A stretch of 64,000 nucleotides of DNA. Origin: Brevibacillus sp. DP1.3A. GTDB lineage: Bacteria; Bacillota; Bacilli; Brevibacillales; Brevibacillaceae. The position numbers were made by a program, and so were the translations under genes. Below are positions 24,076-32,601 of the stretch, piece after piece (within the stretch, counting starts at the first letter, position 1; each line of letters begins with the position of its first letter). The stretch covers positions 3,207,001-3,271,000 of the forward strand of contig NZ_CP085876.1 of the NCBI RefSeq assembly GCF_013284245.2, written 5' to 3'. Below the pieces are notes generated by a model. The model saw nothing but the letters and a program-made list of their open reading frames with translations. It did no database searches and had not been told where the DNA came from.

Positions 24076-24384
24076 GTGCAAGAACTATCCGCAACACAAT
24101 TGAACCAATACCTACACGAAAAAGAGTCGGTCGCTCTTTTTGTCTATACACCGATGTGTGGGACCTGCAAGCTCGCTGCACGTATGCTCGGCGTCATGCA
24201 AGAAACATTGCCAACCGTTCCTCTGTATCAGATCAACATTAATACGGCGCCTGCATTGGCAGAACAGTGGCAAGTGACCAGCGTACCCGCCCTGCTCATT
24301 TTTCACAGAAATGAATTGTTAGAACGCCATTATGCGATCCAGTCCGTTGGATTTTTATACGATGTACTGAAACCTCTTGCCTAG
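24076..24384 (+). CDS. Thioredoxin-like protein
   Basis: 102 aa from a GTG eight bases after AAAGGAG; an in-frame GTG nine bases earlier overlaps the site. The redox motif is CGTC (C28, C31 by this numbering) within FVYTPMCGTCKLAARML, and the cis-Pro region reads WQVTSVPALLIFH. It lacks a signal peptide, so it should act in the cytoplasm. The active-site dipeptide Gly-Thr differs from the Gly-Pro of general thioredoxins, as in YtpP-like small thioredoxins. It has its own promoter and a Fur-type box further upstream. Confidence 0.87.
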   Translation: MQELSATQLNQYLHEKESVALFVYTPMCGTCKLAARMLGVMQETLPTVPLYQININTAPALAEQWQVTSVPALLIFHRNELLERHYAIQSVGFLYDVLKPLA

Positions 24385-24448
24385 ACATACACCTATTTCC
24401 TTCGCCATGAATATGACAAAGAGAGATGAAATGCGAAGGAGGAGGCGT

Positions 24449-25732
24449 ATGCAAATCCACGTGGTGGAAGAAGGACAAACCTTAGCAAGCATCGCCGAGA
24501 CGTACGGTACGACGCCGGAAGCGATCAACAAGGCGAACGAATTGCCAGATCCCAATAAGCTGGCAACTGGTCAGGCGATGGTGATCCCGATTGTAGGAAG
24601 CTACTATTGGGTCAAACAAGGGGATACGTTGTATACCATCGGTCAACGAAATCAGATCAGCGCAGCAGAGCTTGCTCGCGTCAATGGGATTTCTCCCTAT
24701 AAACCGCTACAAGTCGGGCAAAAGCTATATATCCCGCCTCGCCCTAGACGAGCGGCTGATTTCAATGCGTATGTGGAACCGCGCCGCACTGTCCCGCCAG
24801 CGATGGAAGCGGATGTTCGAACGGCTGCCCCTCATCTTACGTATTTGGCACCGTTCAGCTTTCGCATCAAACGGGATGGAACCCTCGAACCACCAACCCT
24901 GAACCATTTTCCGGCGATCGCAAAAGAAAACCAAGTCCTACTTTTGATGGTCGTGACGAATTTGGAAAAAGGTCAGTTCAGTACGGAATTGGGCGCACTC
25001 ATCCTGAATGACCAAGAGTTCCAGAACAAGTTGTTGGATAATATTCTCGCGACCGCCCGTGAGCTGGGTATGGGGGATATCCATTTTGATCTGGAAGCAT
25101 TGCCCACAACAGGGGCAGAAGCGTATGCGAACTTTTTGCGAAAAGCAAGGGACCGTATACATGCAGCAGGGTTGATGATGTCTGTTGCGCTCGCACCGAA
25201 GACGAGTGCCGAGCAAGCAGGCAAATGGTATTCCGCCCATGATTACAAGGCGATAGGAGCCCTTGCCGATTTTGTCGTGATCATGACGTATGAATGGGGC
25301 TATAGTGGTGGACCTCCCATGGCGGTTTCTCCGATCGGACCGGTGCGGCGTGTCTTGCAGTACGCCATTACCGAAATACCAGCCGAGAAAATTTTGATGG
25401 GCCAAAATCTGTACGGATACGACTGGACCTTACCGTACGAGCGAGGAACGACAGCGAAAGCTCTGAGTCCACAAGCGGCAATTGCTTTGGCTGCACAGCA
25501 TAATGCAGTGATCCGGTATGACTATCGCGCGCAGGCTCCGTTTTTTACGTACACCGATGATCAAGGCAAGCAACATCAGGTGTGGTTTGAGGATGCGCGG
25601 TCTATCCAAGCCAAGTTCAATCTGGTTAAACAGCTTGGTTTGAGAGGCGTCAGCTACTGGAAACTCGGTTTGCCATTTCCGCAAAATTGGCTGTTGATCG
25701 AGGAGAACTTTCGTGTCCGTAAGCGTGCATAG
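24449..25732 (+). CDS. LysM-GH18 protein, spore-cortex N-acetylglucosaminidase type
   Basis: 427 aa from the ATG behind GGAGGAGG. Two LysM domains (about residues 1-45, HVVEEGQTLASIAETYGTT; and 50-97, YWVKQGDTLYTIGQRNQ) bind glycan, followed by a GH18 domain in which DIHFDLEAL carries the catalytic Asp/Glu strand and IMTYEWGYSGGPPMAVSPI a substrate loop. There is no signal peptide, as in YaaH/SleL/YdhD proteins that are placed on the spore from the mother cell. It likely acts on cortex peptidoglycan during germination. The upstream end overlaps nothing but the thioredoxin stop region. Confidence 0.9.
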   Translation: MQIHVVEEGQTLASIAETYGTTPEAINKANELPDPNKLATGQAMVIPIVGSYYWVKQGDTLYTIGQRNQISAAELARVNGISPYKPLQVGQKLYIPPRPRRAADFNAYVEPRRTVPPAMEADVRTAAPHLTYLAPFSFRIKRDGTLEPPTLNHFPAIAKENQVLLLMVVTNLEKGQFSTELGALILNDQEFQNKLLDNILATARELGMGDIHFDLEALPTTGAEAYANFLRKARDRIHAAGLMMSVALAPKTSAEQAGKWYSAHDYKAIGALADFVVIMTYEWGYSGGPPMAVSPIGPVRRVLQYAITEIPAEKILMGQNLYGYDWTLPYERGTTAKALSPQAAIALAAQHNAVIRYDYRAQAPFFTYTDDQGKQHQVWFEDARSIQAKFNLVKQLGLRGVSYWKLGLPFPQNWLLIEENFRVRKRA

Positions 25733-25738
25733 TCATCT

Positions 25739-25774
25739 GGCGTACACTCCATCGCGGGTTGTACGCCTTTTTTT
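25739..25774 (+). terminator. Intrinsic terminator
   Basis: GGCGTACA (25739-25746) pairs with TGTACGCC (25760-25767), followed by seven Ts. Confidence 0.9.
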
Positions 25775-25828
25775 CGAATGAAAAATCATGGTATGATGAA
25801 GAAGACAGTAAGGAAAAGGGGAGAAATC

Positions 25829-26056
25829 ATGGGAGAATGCAAATTGGATCACAGCCATGAGGATGTACTCAAAAAACTGGCAGAACAAGCTCCACATCTG
25901 TCGGAGTTGCGTGTGAGTCAATTCAAAAATCAATTGAATGGCGAACTCAGCCAAGAGCGTCTAAACGAGCTGTTTCACTTATTGAAAAAGTATGACCTGG
26001 CAAGCCCTGAGGAGCGCCAAGAGCGCGAAAAACAAATGGATCACTTGTTTGGCTAA
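25829..26056 (+). CDS. Small hypothetical protein
   Basis: 75 aa from the ATG after AAGGGGAG; upstream in-frame ATGs lack a ribosome site. The sequence is charged and helical (HEDVLKKLAEQAPHLSELRV, NELFHLLKKYDLASPEERQE) with a His-rich N-terminus (CKLDHSHED) that could bind a metal. I do not recognise a family. It is monocistronic, with TATGAT near 25790 as a possible -10. Confidence 0.6.
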   Translation: MGECKLDHSHEDVLKKLAEQAPHLSELRVSQFKNQLNGELSQERLNELFHLLKKYDLASPEERQEREKQMDHLFG

Positions 26057-26137
26057 GCTTTATACATACATTTTTCGTGTTGCCCCCAAGTGGGAGAATC
26101 AGGCTGGAACCATGGTTCCATGCAGCGAGGAGTAACG

Positions 26138-27349
26138 ATGGAAGACAGACTCTATTATCAGGATGCTTATACGAGAACGTTTTCGGCCCAGGTGACGAGG
26201 ACTGGTGCCGAGCAAGATGGAACACCTTACGTGGTACTGAACCATACGGCCTTTTACCCGACTGGAGGCGGACAGCCTTCCGATCTGGGCGTATTGGAAG
26301 AAATTCGTGTGGTAGATGTGGAAGAGGTAGATGGCGAAATTCGTCACCGACTGGAAGCTCCCTTGTCCGAAAGCATAGCGGAAGTAACGGGTCACATCGA
26401 TTGGGACCGCCGCTTCGATCACATGCAGCAGCATGCTGGCCAACACATTTTATCTGCGTCCTTCCTGGAAGTCGTGCAGGCGGAGACCGTTGCCTTTCAC
26501 TTGGGCAAAGAGCGTGTCACCATTGATGTACGACTGGATGAGTTGACAGCAGATGTATGGGAGAAGGTAGAAAAGCGAGCGAATCAGATTGTTCTGGAAA
26601 ACCATCCCATCATTGCGCGGTTCGTTGATGACGAGGAGTTGGCAACGCTGCCCTTGAAAAAACAACCGACCGTTACTGAAAATATTCGCGTCGTGATGAT
26701 ACCTGATTTTGATTACAACCCATGCGGAGGAACTCATCCAGCGCGTACGGGCGAAGTCGGGATGATCAAGATCTTGGGCTGGGAGCGACATCGCGGAAAC
26801 ATTCGTCTGGAATTCATCTGTGGCTGGCGAGCTTTGCGGGACTACAACCAAAAGCAAGCTGTCGTTCGGGATACGGCGAAACTGCTCGCTACCAATGAAG
26901 GGGAACTGATCGCACAGACGGAACGCCTCCTTGCAGAACGCGACGCCTTGAAGGCAAAATTGGCAGAAGTGGATAAGCAGCTCGTAGAAGTGGAAGTCAA
27001 TCAACAACTATCTGCTGCTAGCCAACTCGGTCATTCTCGCCTCATTATGCGTACCTTCACAGACAAAACCATTCAACAGCTTCAACAGTTCGCACAGCTG
27101 GCTACTGCTCTGGCGCCAGATGCGATTTGCCTATTGGCTGCTACTACCGAGGACAAAATGCAAGTCGTGTTTGCTCGTGGGCAAGAAGTCAACGTAGCCA
27201 TCAATCAAGTGTTGAAAGAAACTTTGCCGGTCATAAACGGAAAAGGTGGGGGAAATCCTGCCATGGCACAGGGTGGCGGTCAGTCAGTAGTGGATGCGGA
27301 AGAAGTATTGCTGCATGCTCGCAAACTGCTGGAAGCCTTACTAATGTAG
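26138..27349 (+). CDS. Alanyl-tRNA editing protein, AlaX type with DHHA1 domain
   Basis: 403 aa, starting at the ATG after GAGGAG; a longer reading from 26090 lacks a site. The N-terminal half is an AlaRS-like second additional domain with zinc ligands HMQQH in DHMQQHAGQHILS and CGGTH in NPCGGTHPARTGEV. A coiled coil follows (about residues 245-290), then a DHHA1 C-terminal domain ending with GGGNPAMAQGGG. The protein removes Ser or Gly from mischarged tRNA-Ala in trans. A perfect palindrome lies 18 bases before the start. Confidence 0.92.
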   Translation: MEDRLYYQDAYTRTFSAQVTRTGAEQDGTPYVVLNHTAFYPTGGGQPSDLGVLEEIRVVDVEEVDGEIRHRLEAPLSESIAEVTGHIDWDRRFDHMQQHAGQHILSASFLEVVQAETVAFHLGKERVTIDVRLDELTADVWEKVEKRANQIVLENHPIIARFVDDEELATLPLKKQPTVTENIRVVMIPDFDYNPCGGTHPARTGEVGMIKILGWERHRGNIRLEFICGWRALRDYNQKQAVVRDTAKLLATNEGELIAQTERLLAERDALKAKLAEVDKQLVEVEVNQQLSAASQLGHSRLIMRTFTDKTIQQLQQFAQLATALAPDAICLLAATTEDKMQVVFARGQEVNVAINQVLKETLPVINGKGGGNPAMAQGGGQSVVDAEEVLLHARKLLEALLM

Positions 27350-27382
27350 ATGAACTCGATTTAATAAAAGGAGGAATCCGCG

Positions 27383-27766
27383 ATGAACTGGAATCCGGGA
27401 GATATCGTTCGCGTTACGCAGCGAACGGGTGAATATATTACAGAAGTATTGGAAATCCACGATTCGAAGCTGCTGGTAAAAGTGTTGGCAGTTACCAAAT
27501 ACCCGACCCAAGGCGATTTGCATTCTTCCTACGAAGTAGAGGTGCCGCTGTTTCACCAGCGTCCAGCACTCTCTTACATGGAAAAATTCATGACGCCTGT
27601 CCAAGGTGTCATTCGCTATAATGGCGCGATTCCAGACTACAAGGAATCTGTGCGCCAGGCGATGGAGAGAGAAATGGAAAAGCTTGCGAAAATGGCAGCT
27701 TGGGCAGAGCGTTGTCTCGTTGAGCTGGAAAAGATGCACAAGGAAGCCTTTACAAACACGAAATAG
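27383..27766 (+). CDS. kapB: Kinase-associated protein B
   Basis: 127 aa behind AAAGGAGG. The N-terminal SH3-like barrel reads WNPGDIVRVTQRTGEYITEVLEI, with LLVKVLAVTKYPTQGDLHSS, then VPLFHQRPALSYMEKFMTP and a helical C-terminus. Length and these segments agree with Bacillus KapB (about 128 aa), the lipoprotein-associated factor needed for KinB to feed the sporulation phosphorelay. No kinB is next to it, as is usual. It ends about 50 bases before the TPP riboswitch. Confidence 0.85.
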   Translation: MNWNPGDIVRVTQRTGEYITEVLEIHDSKLLVKVLAVTKYPTQGDLHSSYEVEVPLFHQRPALSYMEKFMTPVQGVIRYNGAIPDYKESVRQAMEREMEKLAKMAAWAERCLVELEKMHKEAFTNTK

Positions 27767-27815
27767 AGTGGTACTGTAGTACTCGAATGTACGACAATTG
27801 CATAGCTTTACTACC

Positions 27816-27906
27816 AAACGGGAGCCAAGCAACGTTGGCTGAGATTGTAACGAGTGTGTTACTGACCGTTGAACCTGACCTGGGTCATGCCAGCGGAGGA
27901 AGAGGT
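27816..27906 (+). promoter_or_regulatory. TPP (THI-box) riboswitch
   Basis: The aptamer shows the conserved elements in order: GGGAGCC, GGCTGAGA, a variable P3 arm (TGTAACGAGTGTGTTAC), TGAACCTGACCTGGGT, and ATGCCAGCGGAGGAAG. It binds thiamin pyrophosphate and lowers expression of the downstream thiamin genes. Two intrinsic terminators follow it before thiS. Confidence 0.97.
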
Positions 27907-27984
27907 ATTTGGAATCAGTATCACGTGTCGCATCCGAGCGGAACTATGCTTGTTCGCGTGCATGCATGATAAGACCACACTCAA

Positions 27985-28008
27985 CCATCCGAGGCGGATG
28001 GTTTTTTT
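27985..28008 (+). terminator. First terminator of the TPP riboswitch
   Basis: CCATCCG (27985-27991) pairs with CGGATGG (27995-28001), followed by seven Ts. Part of it (CATCCGAG) is repeated upstream near 27929, which could take part in the alternative fold. Confidence 0.9.
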
Positions 28009-28040
28009 ATGCCATTCGTCCCGTGAGATGGGATGGGTAT

Positions 28041-28097
28041 ACGGCTTCTTCTGTTTGTCTGAATCGACTCAGGCAGGCGGGAGAAGCCGTTTTTTTT
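28041..28097 (+). terminator. Second terminator in the thiamin leader
   Basis: ACGGCTTCTTC (28041-28051) pairs with GAGAAGCCGT (28081-28090), followed by eight Ts. It ends about 20 bases before thiS, whose AAGAAGGAGG site follows. Confidence 0.85.
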
Positions 28098-28117
28098 CCA
28101 GAAGAAGGAGGTAATCA

Positions 28118-28321
28118 ATGATTGTTCAGCTGAATGGGAAAAAAGTAGAGTTGGCGGAAGAGATCACGACAGTGCGGGCCTTGCTCGCTTCTTATTCCCT
28201 GCAAGAGAAGATTGTCGTCGTAGAGCGAAATGGTGAAATTATTGACCGCTCAGCGTACGAACAAACACCGATTGCAGACGGAGATCGCATAGAAATCGTT
28301 CATTTTGTCGGAGGAGGATGA
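28118..28321 (+). CDS. thiS: Sulfur carrier protein ThiS
   Basis: 67 aa ubiquitin-like protein ([22 protein letters not shown]) ending in the essential di-glycine (VHFVGGG; one extra Gly gives a triplet). The C-terminus is adenylated and charged with sulfur for thiazole synthesis by ThiG. First gene of the riboswitch-controlled operon; its TGA overlaps the next frame. The adenylating enzyme thiF is not in the operon. Confidence 0.93.
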   Translation: MIVQLNGKKVELAEEITTVRALLASYSLQEKIVVVERNGEIIDRSAYEQTPIADGDRIEIVHFVGGG

Positions 28322-28323
28322 TC

Positions 28324-29100
28324 ATGATGATGGATACATTAAAAATTGGACCTTACGAGTTTCGCTCCCGTTTGCTTCTCGGGACAGGTAAATTCGCTGA
28401 CTTGGATACACAAGGGAAAGCAGTAGAGGTGTCGGAAGCAGAAATTTTGACATTTGCGATTCGTCGCTTGAATTTGGAAAATCCGCAAGAACCGAACTTT
28501 TTGGAAAAACTCGATTTGAAAAAATTCACCCTGTTACCAAATACAGCAGGTGCCTATACAGCAGAAGAAGCAGTGCGCATTGCCCGTTTGGCTAAAGCAT
28601 CCGGCCTGTGTGACATGATCAAGGTCGAAGTCATTGGAGACCCGAAAACACTTCTCCCTGACCCGATTGGCACGCTCGAGGCTTCGAAAATCTTGGTAGA
28701 AGAAGGCTTTATCGTACTGACCTACACCAATGACGACCCGATCCTTGCTCGACGTCTGCAAGAAGTTGGCGTACATGCGGTTATGCCAGGGGCGTCACCA
28801 ATTGGTTCCGGACAAGGGATTGTCAACGAAAACAACCTCCGCTTTATTATCGAGGATGCCAAAGTACCGATAATCGTGGATGCAGGAATTGGCTCGCCAG
28901 CGGACTGCGCGAAAGCGATGGAGCTGGGTGCTGACGGTGTCTTGTTGAATACAGCAGTCGCACTCGCTGACAATCCTGTCCTGATGGCAGAAGCGATGAA
29001 GCTCGGGGTAGAAGCAGGTCGCAAAGGCTTCCTGGCAGGCCGTATCGCGAAAAAACGTTACGCGTCTGCAAGCAGCCCGACTGAAGGGATGATTGAGTAG
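28324..29100 (+). CDS. thiG: Thiazole synthase ThiG
   Basis: About 258 aa. The ATG at 28324 is well placed after GGAGGAGG; other in-frame ATGs lie at 28318, 28327 and 28330. The TIM-barrel start is [16 protein letters not shown], the Schiff-base Lys region is MIKVEVIGD, and the phosphate-binding end is [29 protein letters not shown]. It condenses dehydroglycine, deoxyxylulose phosphate and ThiS thiocarboxylate into the thiazole phosphate. No glycine oxidase (thiO) or thiH lies alongside, so dehydroglycine must come from an unlinked gene. Confidence 0.95.
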   Translation: MMMDTLKIGPYEFRSRLLLGTGKFADLDTQGKAVEVSEAEILTFAIRRLNLENPQEPNFLEKLDLKKFTLLPNTAGAYTAEEAVRIARLAKASGLCDMIKVEVIGDPKTLLPDPIGTLEASKILVEEGFIVLTYTNDDPILARRLQEVGVHAVMPGASPIGSGQGIVNENNLRFIIEDAKVPIIVDAGIGSPADCAKAMELGADGVLLNTAVALADNPVLMAEAMKLGVEAGRKGFLAGRIAKKRYASASSPTEGMIE

Positions 29101-30388
29101 CGTGGATCGACTGACAGAAGCGGTAGAATCGATTGCCAGCCGCAAAGAAGAGCTATTCACTTTATTGGCAGAGCTCGTTTCTCATCCGACTGTGAGTCCT
29201 CCCGCGCGAAACAGCGATGCCGCACAAGGAGTAATTACCAACAGACTGCAAGCGATGGGATTCGAGGTCGATCGCTGGACGGTATATCCAGGAGACGACA
29301 ATATCGTCGGTCGGTTATCAGGGAGTGCCTCTTCACAGGCAAACAGCTTGATTGTCAACGGGCATATCGATGTGGCTGAAGTCGGAGATGACACGGGGTG
29401 GATCTATCCACCTTTTGCTCTGACACATGGCAAGGATGGGCGCCTGTACGGCCGTGGTGTTGCTGATATGAAAGGTGGACTCGCAGCGAGCTTGTTTGCG
29501 ATTCAAATACTGCGCGAACACGGAATCGAGCTCCAAGGTGATCTGCTCTTTCAATCCGTCATCGGAGAAGAAGCAGGTGAAGCGGGTACATTGGTAGCTA
29601 TTGAGCGTGGCTATCAGGCTGACTACGCCGTTGTAGTGGATACGAGCAATCTCCAAATGCAAGGGCAGGGCGGGGTCATTACAGGCTGGATCACGATTGA
29701 GAGTCCGACGACGCTGCATGACGGAATGCGCGCACAGACGATTCATGCAGGCGGACGCGTTCGGGGAGCTTCTGCCATTGAAAAAATGACGAAGGTCATC
29801 ACCGCTCTACAGGAGCTGGAGCGGGACTGGGCTGTCATGAAGTCCTACCCCGGCTTCCCGGCAGGAAGTAATACGATCAATCCCGCAGTCATCGAGGGAG
29901 GTCGTCACGCTGCGTTCATCGCAGACCGTTGCGCTCTATGGATTACCGTTCATTTTTATCCGAACGAATCCCACGAAGAGATTATTCGAGAAATCGAGGA
30001 TCACGTCGGGCGTGCAGCTGCAGCTGATCTTTGGCTGAGAGACAATCCTCCAACATTCCGGTGGGGTGGACGTTCGATGATTGAGGAGCGCGGTGAAATC
30101 TTCCCTTCACTGGAGTTGGATACGAAACATCCGGGGTTAGCAACGCTGCAAACCGCATATGAAAGTCACATGCATCAAGCGCCTATCGTTAATATGTCGC
30201 CTACGGTGACCGATGCAGGCTGGTTTGCGCATGGAGGCATTCCGGCTGTACTATTCGGACCTGGTGAGTTAACGCATGCACATGCCGTTGATGAATCGAT
30301 TGATCCTGACCAGCTCGTTCATTTTGCCCAGATCATGGCCCGATTTATTGCCACCTGGTGCAATACCCCAAAGGAAGCGAAGGAGTGA
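29093..30388 (+). CDS. ylmB: M20-family amidohydrolase, YlmB-type formylaminopyrimidine deformylase
   Basis: 431 aa from a TTG that overlaps the end of thiG; a GTG at 29102 is the alternative. Metal-binding motifs of the M20/ArgE family are present: [30 protein letters not shown] and GEEAGEAGT (catalytic Glu pair). In bacilli YlmB removes the formyl group from N-formyl-aminopyrimidine, a thiamin breakdown product, and the location between thiG and tenA and with a ThiXYZ-like importer supports that role here. Zn-dependent and cytoplasmic. Confidence 0.85.
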   Translation: MSSVDRLTEAVESIASRKEELFTLLAELVSHPTVSPPARNSDAAQGVITNRLQAMGFEVDRWTVYPGDDNIVGRLSGSASSQANSLIVNGHIDVAEVGDDTGWIYPPFALTHGKDGRLYGRGVADMKGGLAASLFAIQILREHGIELQGDLLFQSVIGEEAGEAGTLVAIERGYQADYAVVVDTSNLQMQGQGGVITGWITIESPTTLHDGMRAQTIHAGGRVRGASAIEKMTKVITALQELERDWAVMKSYPGFPAGSNTINPAVIEGGRHAAFIADRCALWITVHFYPNESHEEIIREIEDHVGRAAAADLWLRDNPPTFRWGGRSMIEERGEIFPSLELDTKHPGLATLQTAYESHMHQAPIVNMSPTVTDAGWFAHGGIPAVLFGPGELTHAHAVDESIDPDQLVHFAQIMARFIATWCNTPKEAKE

Positions 30389-30395
30389 GTATCGC

Positions 30396-31076
30396 ATGAC
30401 AACCTTTACAGAGCGTTTGAGAAAAAGTGTAGCCCCAATCTGGGAGCGTGTTCATCAACATCCTTTCGTCACCGGACTCGGCGATGGCAGCCTGCCCGTT
30501 GGTGCATTCAAATATTACATGAAACAAGACTACATCTATCTGATTGATTACGCGAAAATGTTCGCGATTGCGAGCGTGAAGGCGTACGATCTGGAAACAA
30601 GCTCTCGCTTCGCTGCTTTGCAAGAATCGACGCTGAACACCGAGATGGAGCTGCATCGTCAGTATGCCGAGCGCTTTGGTATCTCTCGCGCGGAGCTGGA
30701 AGCGACAGAGCCTTCGTTTGTGATGCTCGGGTACACCAGCTACATGCTGCGTGTCGCTCATCAAGGGTCGTTGGCAGAATTGGTGAGTGCCCTGCTCCCA
30801 TGCACGTGGAGCTATTGGGAGATCGGCAAGCGTTTGGCTCAAGTAGAAGGGGCGCTGGATCACGAACTGTACGGTGAATGGGTACGCATGTACAGCTCCG
30901 ATGAGTTTGGGCAGCTGGCGATCTGGCTGATTGATATCATGAACCAATTGTCGGAAGGAAAGAGCGAGCAAGAGCTGGCCAAACTGGAAGAGTATTTTGT
31001 CAATACCTCCAAAATGGAGTACATGTTCTGGGACATGTCCTACAGAGAGGAAATGTGGCCGTGGGAGAACAACTAG
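30396..31076 (+). CDS. tenA: Aminopyrimidine aminohydrolase / thiaminase II TenA
   Basis: 226 aa from the ATG after GAAGGAG. The catalytic Cys is C136 in LLPCTWSYWEIG, and the C-terminal Glu-containing segment is MEYMFWDMSYREEMW. The all-helical fold is indicated by FKYYMKQDYIYLIDYAKMFAIAS. TenA hydrolyses aminopyrimidine to HMP (or splits thiamin), giving the pyrimidine used for thiamin assembly. It follows the YlmB-type gene by seven bases and its 3' end overlaps the ATPase gene. Confidence 0.95.
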   Translation: MTTFTERLRKSVAPIWERVHQHPFVTGLGDGSLPVGAFKYYMKQDYIYLIDYAKMFAIASVKAYDLETSSRFAALQESTLNTEMELHRQYAERFGISRAELEATEPSFVMLGYTSYMLRVAHQGSLAELVSALLPCTWSYWEIGKRLAQVEGALDHELYGEWVRMYSSDEFGQLAIWLIDIMNQLSEGKSEQELAKLEEYFVNTSKMEYMFWDMSYREEMWPWENN

Positions 31077-31843
31077 CTTTCGCCGACGTCAGCTTTTCGT
31101 ATGGCGACAAGCAGATTCTAGATCATTTTGATCTGCGTGTGGAAAAAGGGGAGTTCGTTAGCTTGATCGGTCCGAGCGGGATTGGGAAAAGCACCTTGTT
31201 TCAACTCATCGCAGGTCTTCTTGAGCCGGGACAAGGCGAAATCAGGCTCGGAAGTGTACCAGTAGCAAATCGTTTGGGGCAGGTCGGCTATATGCCCCAA
31301 CGCGATCTGCTCATGCCATGGCGTACGATTGTCGAAAATGCAGCTTTGCCGCTAGAAATCAAAGGTATGACGAAAAAAGAAGCGCATGAGCGTGTCAGAC
31401 AGCAATTGCCTAGGTACGGGCTTCAGGATTGGGCTGACAGCTATCCAGCCCAGCTTTCTGGTGGAATGCGTCAGCGAGTTTCCTTTTTGCGCGCGTTGTT
31501 TTCTGGTGCAGAGATGATGCTATTGGATGAGCCGTTTAGTGCATTGGATGGAATTACGAGAATGGACATGCAAGAGTGGCTGATGGAAAAGTGGCAGGAA
31601 ACAGGCAGTACGATGCTGATGATTACACATGACATCGACGAAGCCATTTTACTTGCAGATCGTATTATCGTGCTTTCAGGTAGTCCGATCACCAAGCCGA
31701 TCGAATTAACCGTTCCGGTGAGCAGACCGCGAACGGCGAGCAGCCGCAACCAAGCTGGATTTTTGGCATTGCGTGAACAAATTTGGGAACTGCTTCGACA
31801 GGAGCGCCAAGCAGCAATGAAGCCGTTGAGGAGAGAAGCATGA
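31061..31843 (+). CDS. ABC transporter ATP-binding protein for thiamin precursor (ThiZ-type)
   Basis: About 260 aa; GTG 31061 is at the right distance from AGAGAGG, and GTG 31055 is possible. Walker A is GPSGIGKST, the signature is LSGGMRQR and Walker B is MMLLDEPFSALD, with switch His in TMLMITHDIDEA. It resembles the nitrate/taurine/NMT importer ATPases. It overlaps tenA by 16 bases and the permease by four, so it is part of the same translation-coupled set. Confidence 0.9.
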   Translation: MGEQLAFADVSFSYGDKQILDHFDLRVEKGEFVSLIGPSGIGKSTLFQLIAGLLEPGQGEIRLGSVPVANRLGQVGYMPQRDLLMPWRTIVENAALPLEIKGMTKKEAHERVRQQLPRYGLQDWADSYPAQLSGGMRQRVSFLRALFSGAEMMLLDEPFSALDGITRMDMQEWLMEKWQETGSTMLMITHDIDEAILLADRIIVLSGSPITKPIELTVPVSRPRTASSRNQAGFLALREQIWELLRQERQAAMKPLRREA

Positions 31844-32601
31844 TGGGGAGAGGCATTTGGTTTGGCATCTCCATCGCCATTTTTCTCCTGGCATGGGAAG
31901 CTGGTTGTCGCTTCCTCGGAGTGCCGCCATTCATTTTACCGCCGCCTAGCGCTGTGGTCGTATCGTTGTGGGATTTACGCACCTCTTTAGTAGGCATACA
32001 TCTTTGGGCGACGTTAAAGGAAGTGTTACTGGGGCTATCGATCTCGATTGTGTTTGGAATCTCCCTTGCATTTGCGATGATTCGCAGTCGGATTGTGGAG
32101 CGCTTGGTCTATCCGTATATCGTCATCTCCCAAACGATCCCCCTTATAGCATTATCACCCGTATTTATTTTGTGGTTCGGGTATGATTTATCTGGAAAAA
32201 TTGCTGTAACGATTCTGTTTACTTTCTTTCCGATCGTCGTCAACACGTATGATGGACTTCGCTCAACGGACAAGGAAATGCTCCAGCTGTTAAAAACAAT
32301 GGGGGCAACGAACGGACAAATTTTCACCAAGCTGCAACTCCCGTCGAGCTTACCCCATTTCTTCAGTGGTCTCAAAGTGGCAGCTACTTACAGCGTGGCT
32401 GGGGCGACGATTGGGGAATGGTTGGGAGCGAGCGAGGGTCTCGGGTACTTTGGCAGACGGGCATCTGGCAATTTTCAGGCTCCTGCGTTGTTTGCCTCGG
32501 TCCTGTTGCTCTCGATTCTCGGCATGCTGCTGTTTTGGCTGGTTGGACGAGTCGAACGTCATTTTTCCCCGCATATGAAAACTAAAGGAGAACAACAATG
32601 A
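31840..32601 (+). CDS. ABC transporter permease for thiamin precursor (ThiX-type)
   Basis: 253 aa from the ATG overlapping the ATPase stop, behind GAGGAGAG. Six hydrophobic helices (LLAWEAGCRFLGVPPF, FGISLAFAMIRS, ISQTIPLIALSPVFILWFGY) and the coupling EAA-like loop KTMGATNGQIFTKLQLPSSLPHF identify a binding-protein-dependent permease of the SsuC/TauC type. Forms the membrane channel with the ATPase and the binding lipoprotein. Confidence 0.9.
   Translation: MMGRGIWFGISIAIFLLAWEAGCRFLGVPPFILPPPSAVVVSLWDLRTSLVGIHLWATLKEVLLGLSISIVFGISLAFAMIRSRIVERLVYPYIVISQTIPLIALSPVFILWFGYDLSGKIAVTILFTFFPIVVNTYDGLRSTDKEMLQLLKTMGATNGQIFTKLQLPSSLPHFFSGLKVAATYSVAGATIGEWLGASEGLGYFGRRASGNFQAPALFASVLLLSILGMLLFWLVGRVERHFSPHMKTKGEQQ

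Noticed and set aside
26055-26137. Possible T-box leader before the alanyl-tRNA editing gene
   Set aside because: The GGAACC sequence belongs to a simple palindrome; there is no AGGGTGGNACCGCG box and no terminator/antiterminator pair.
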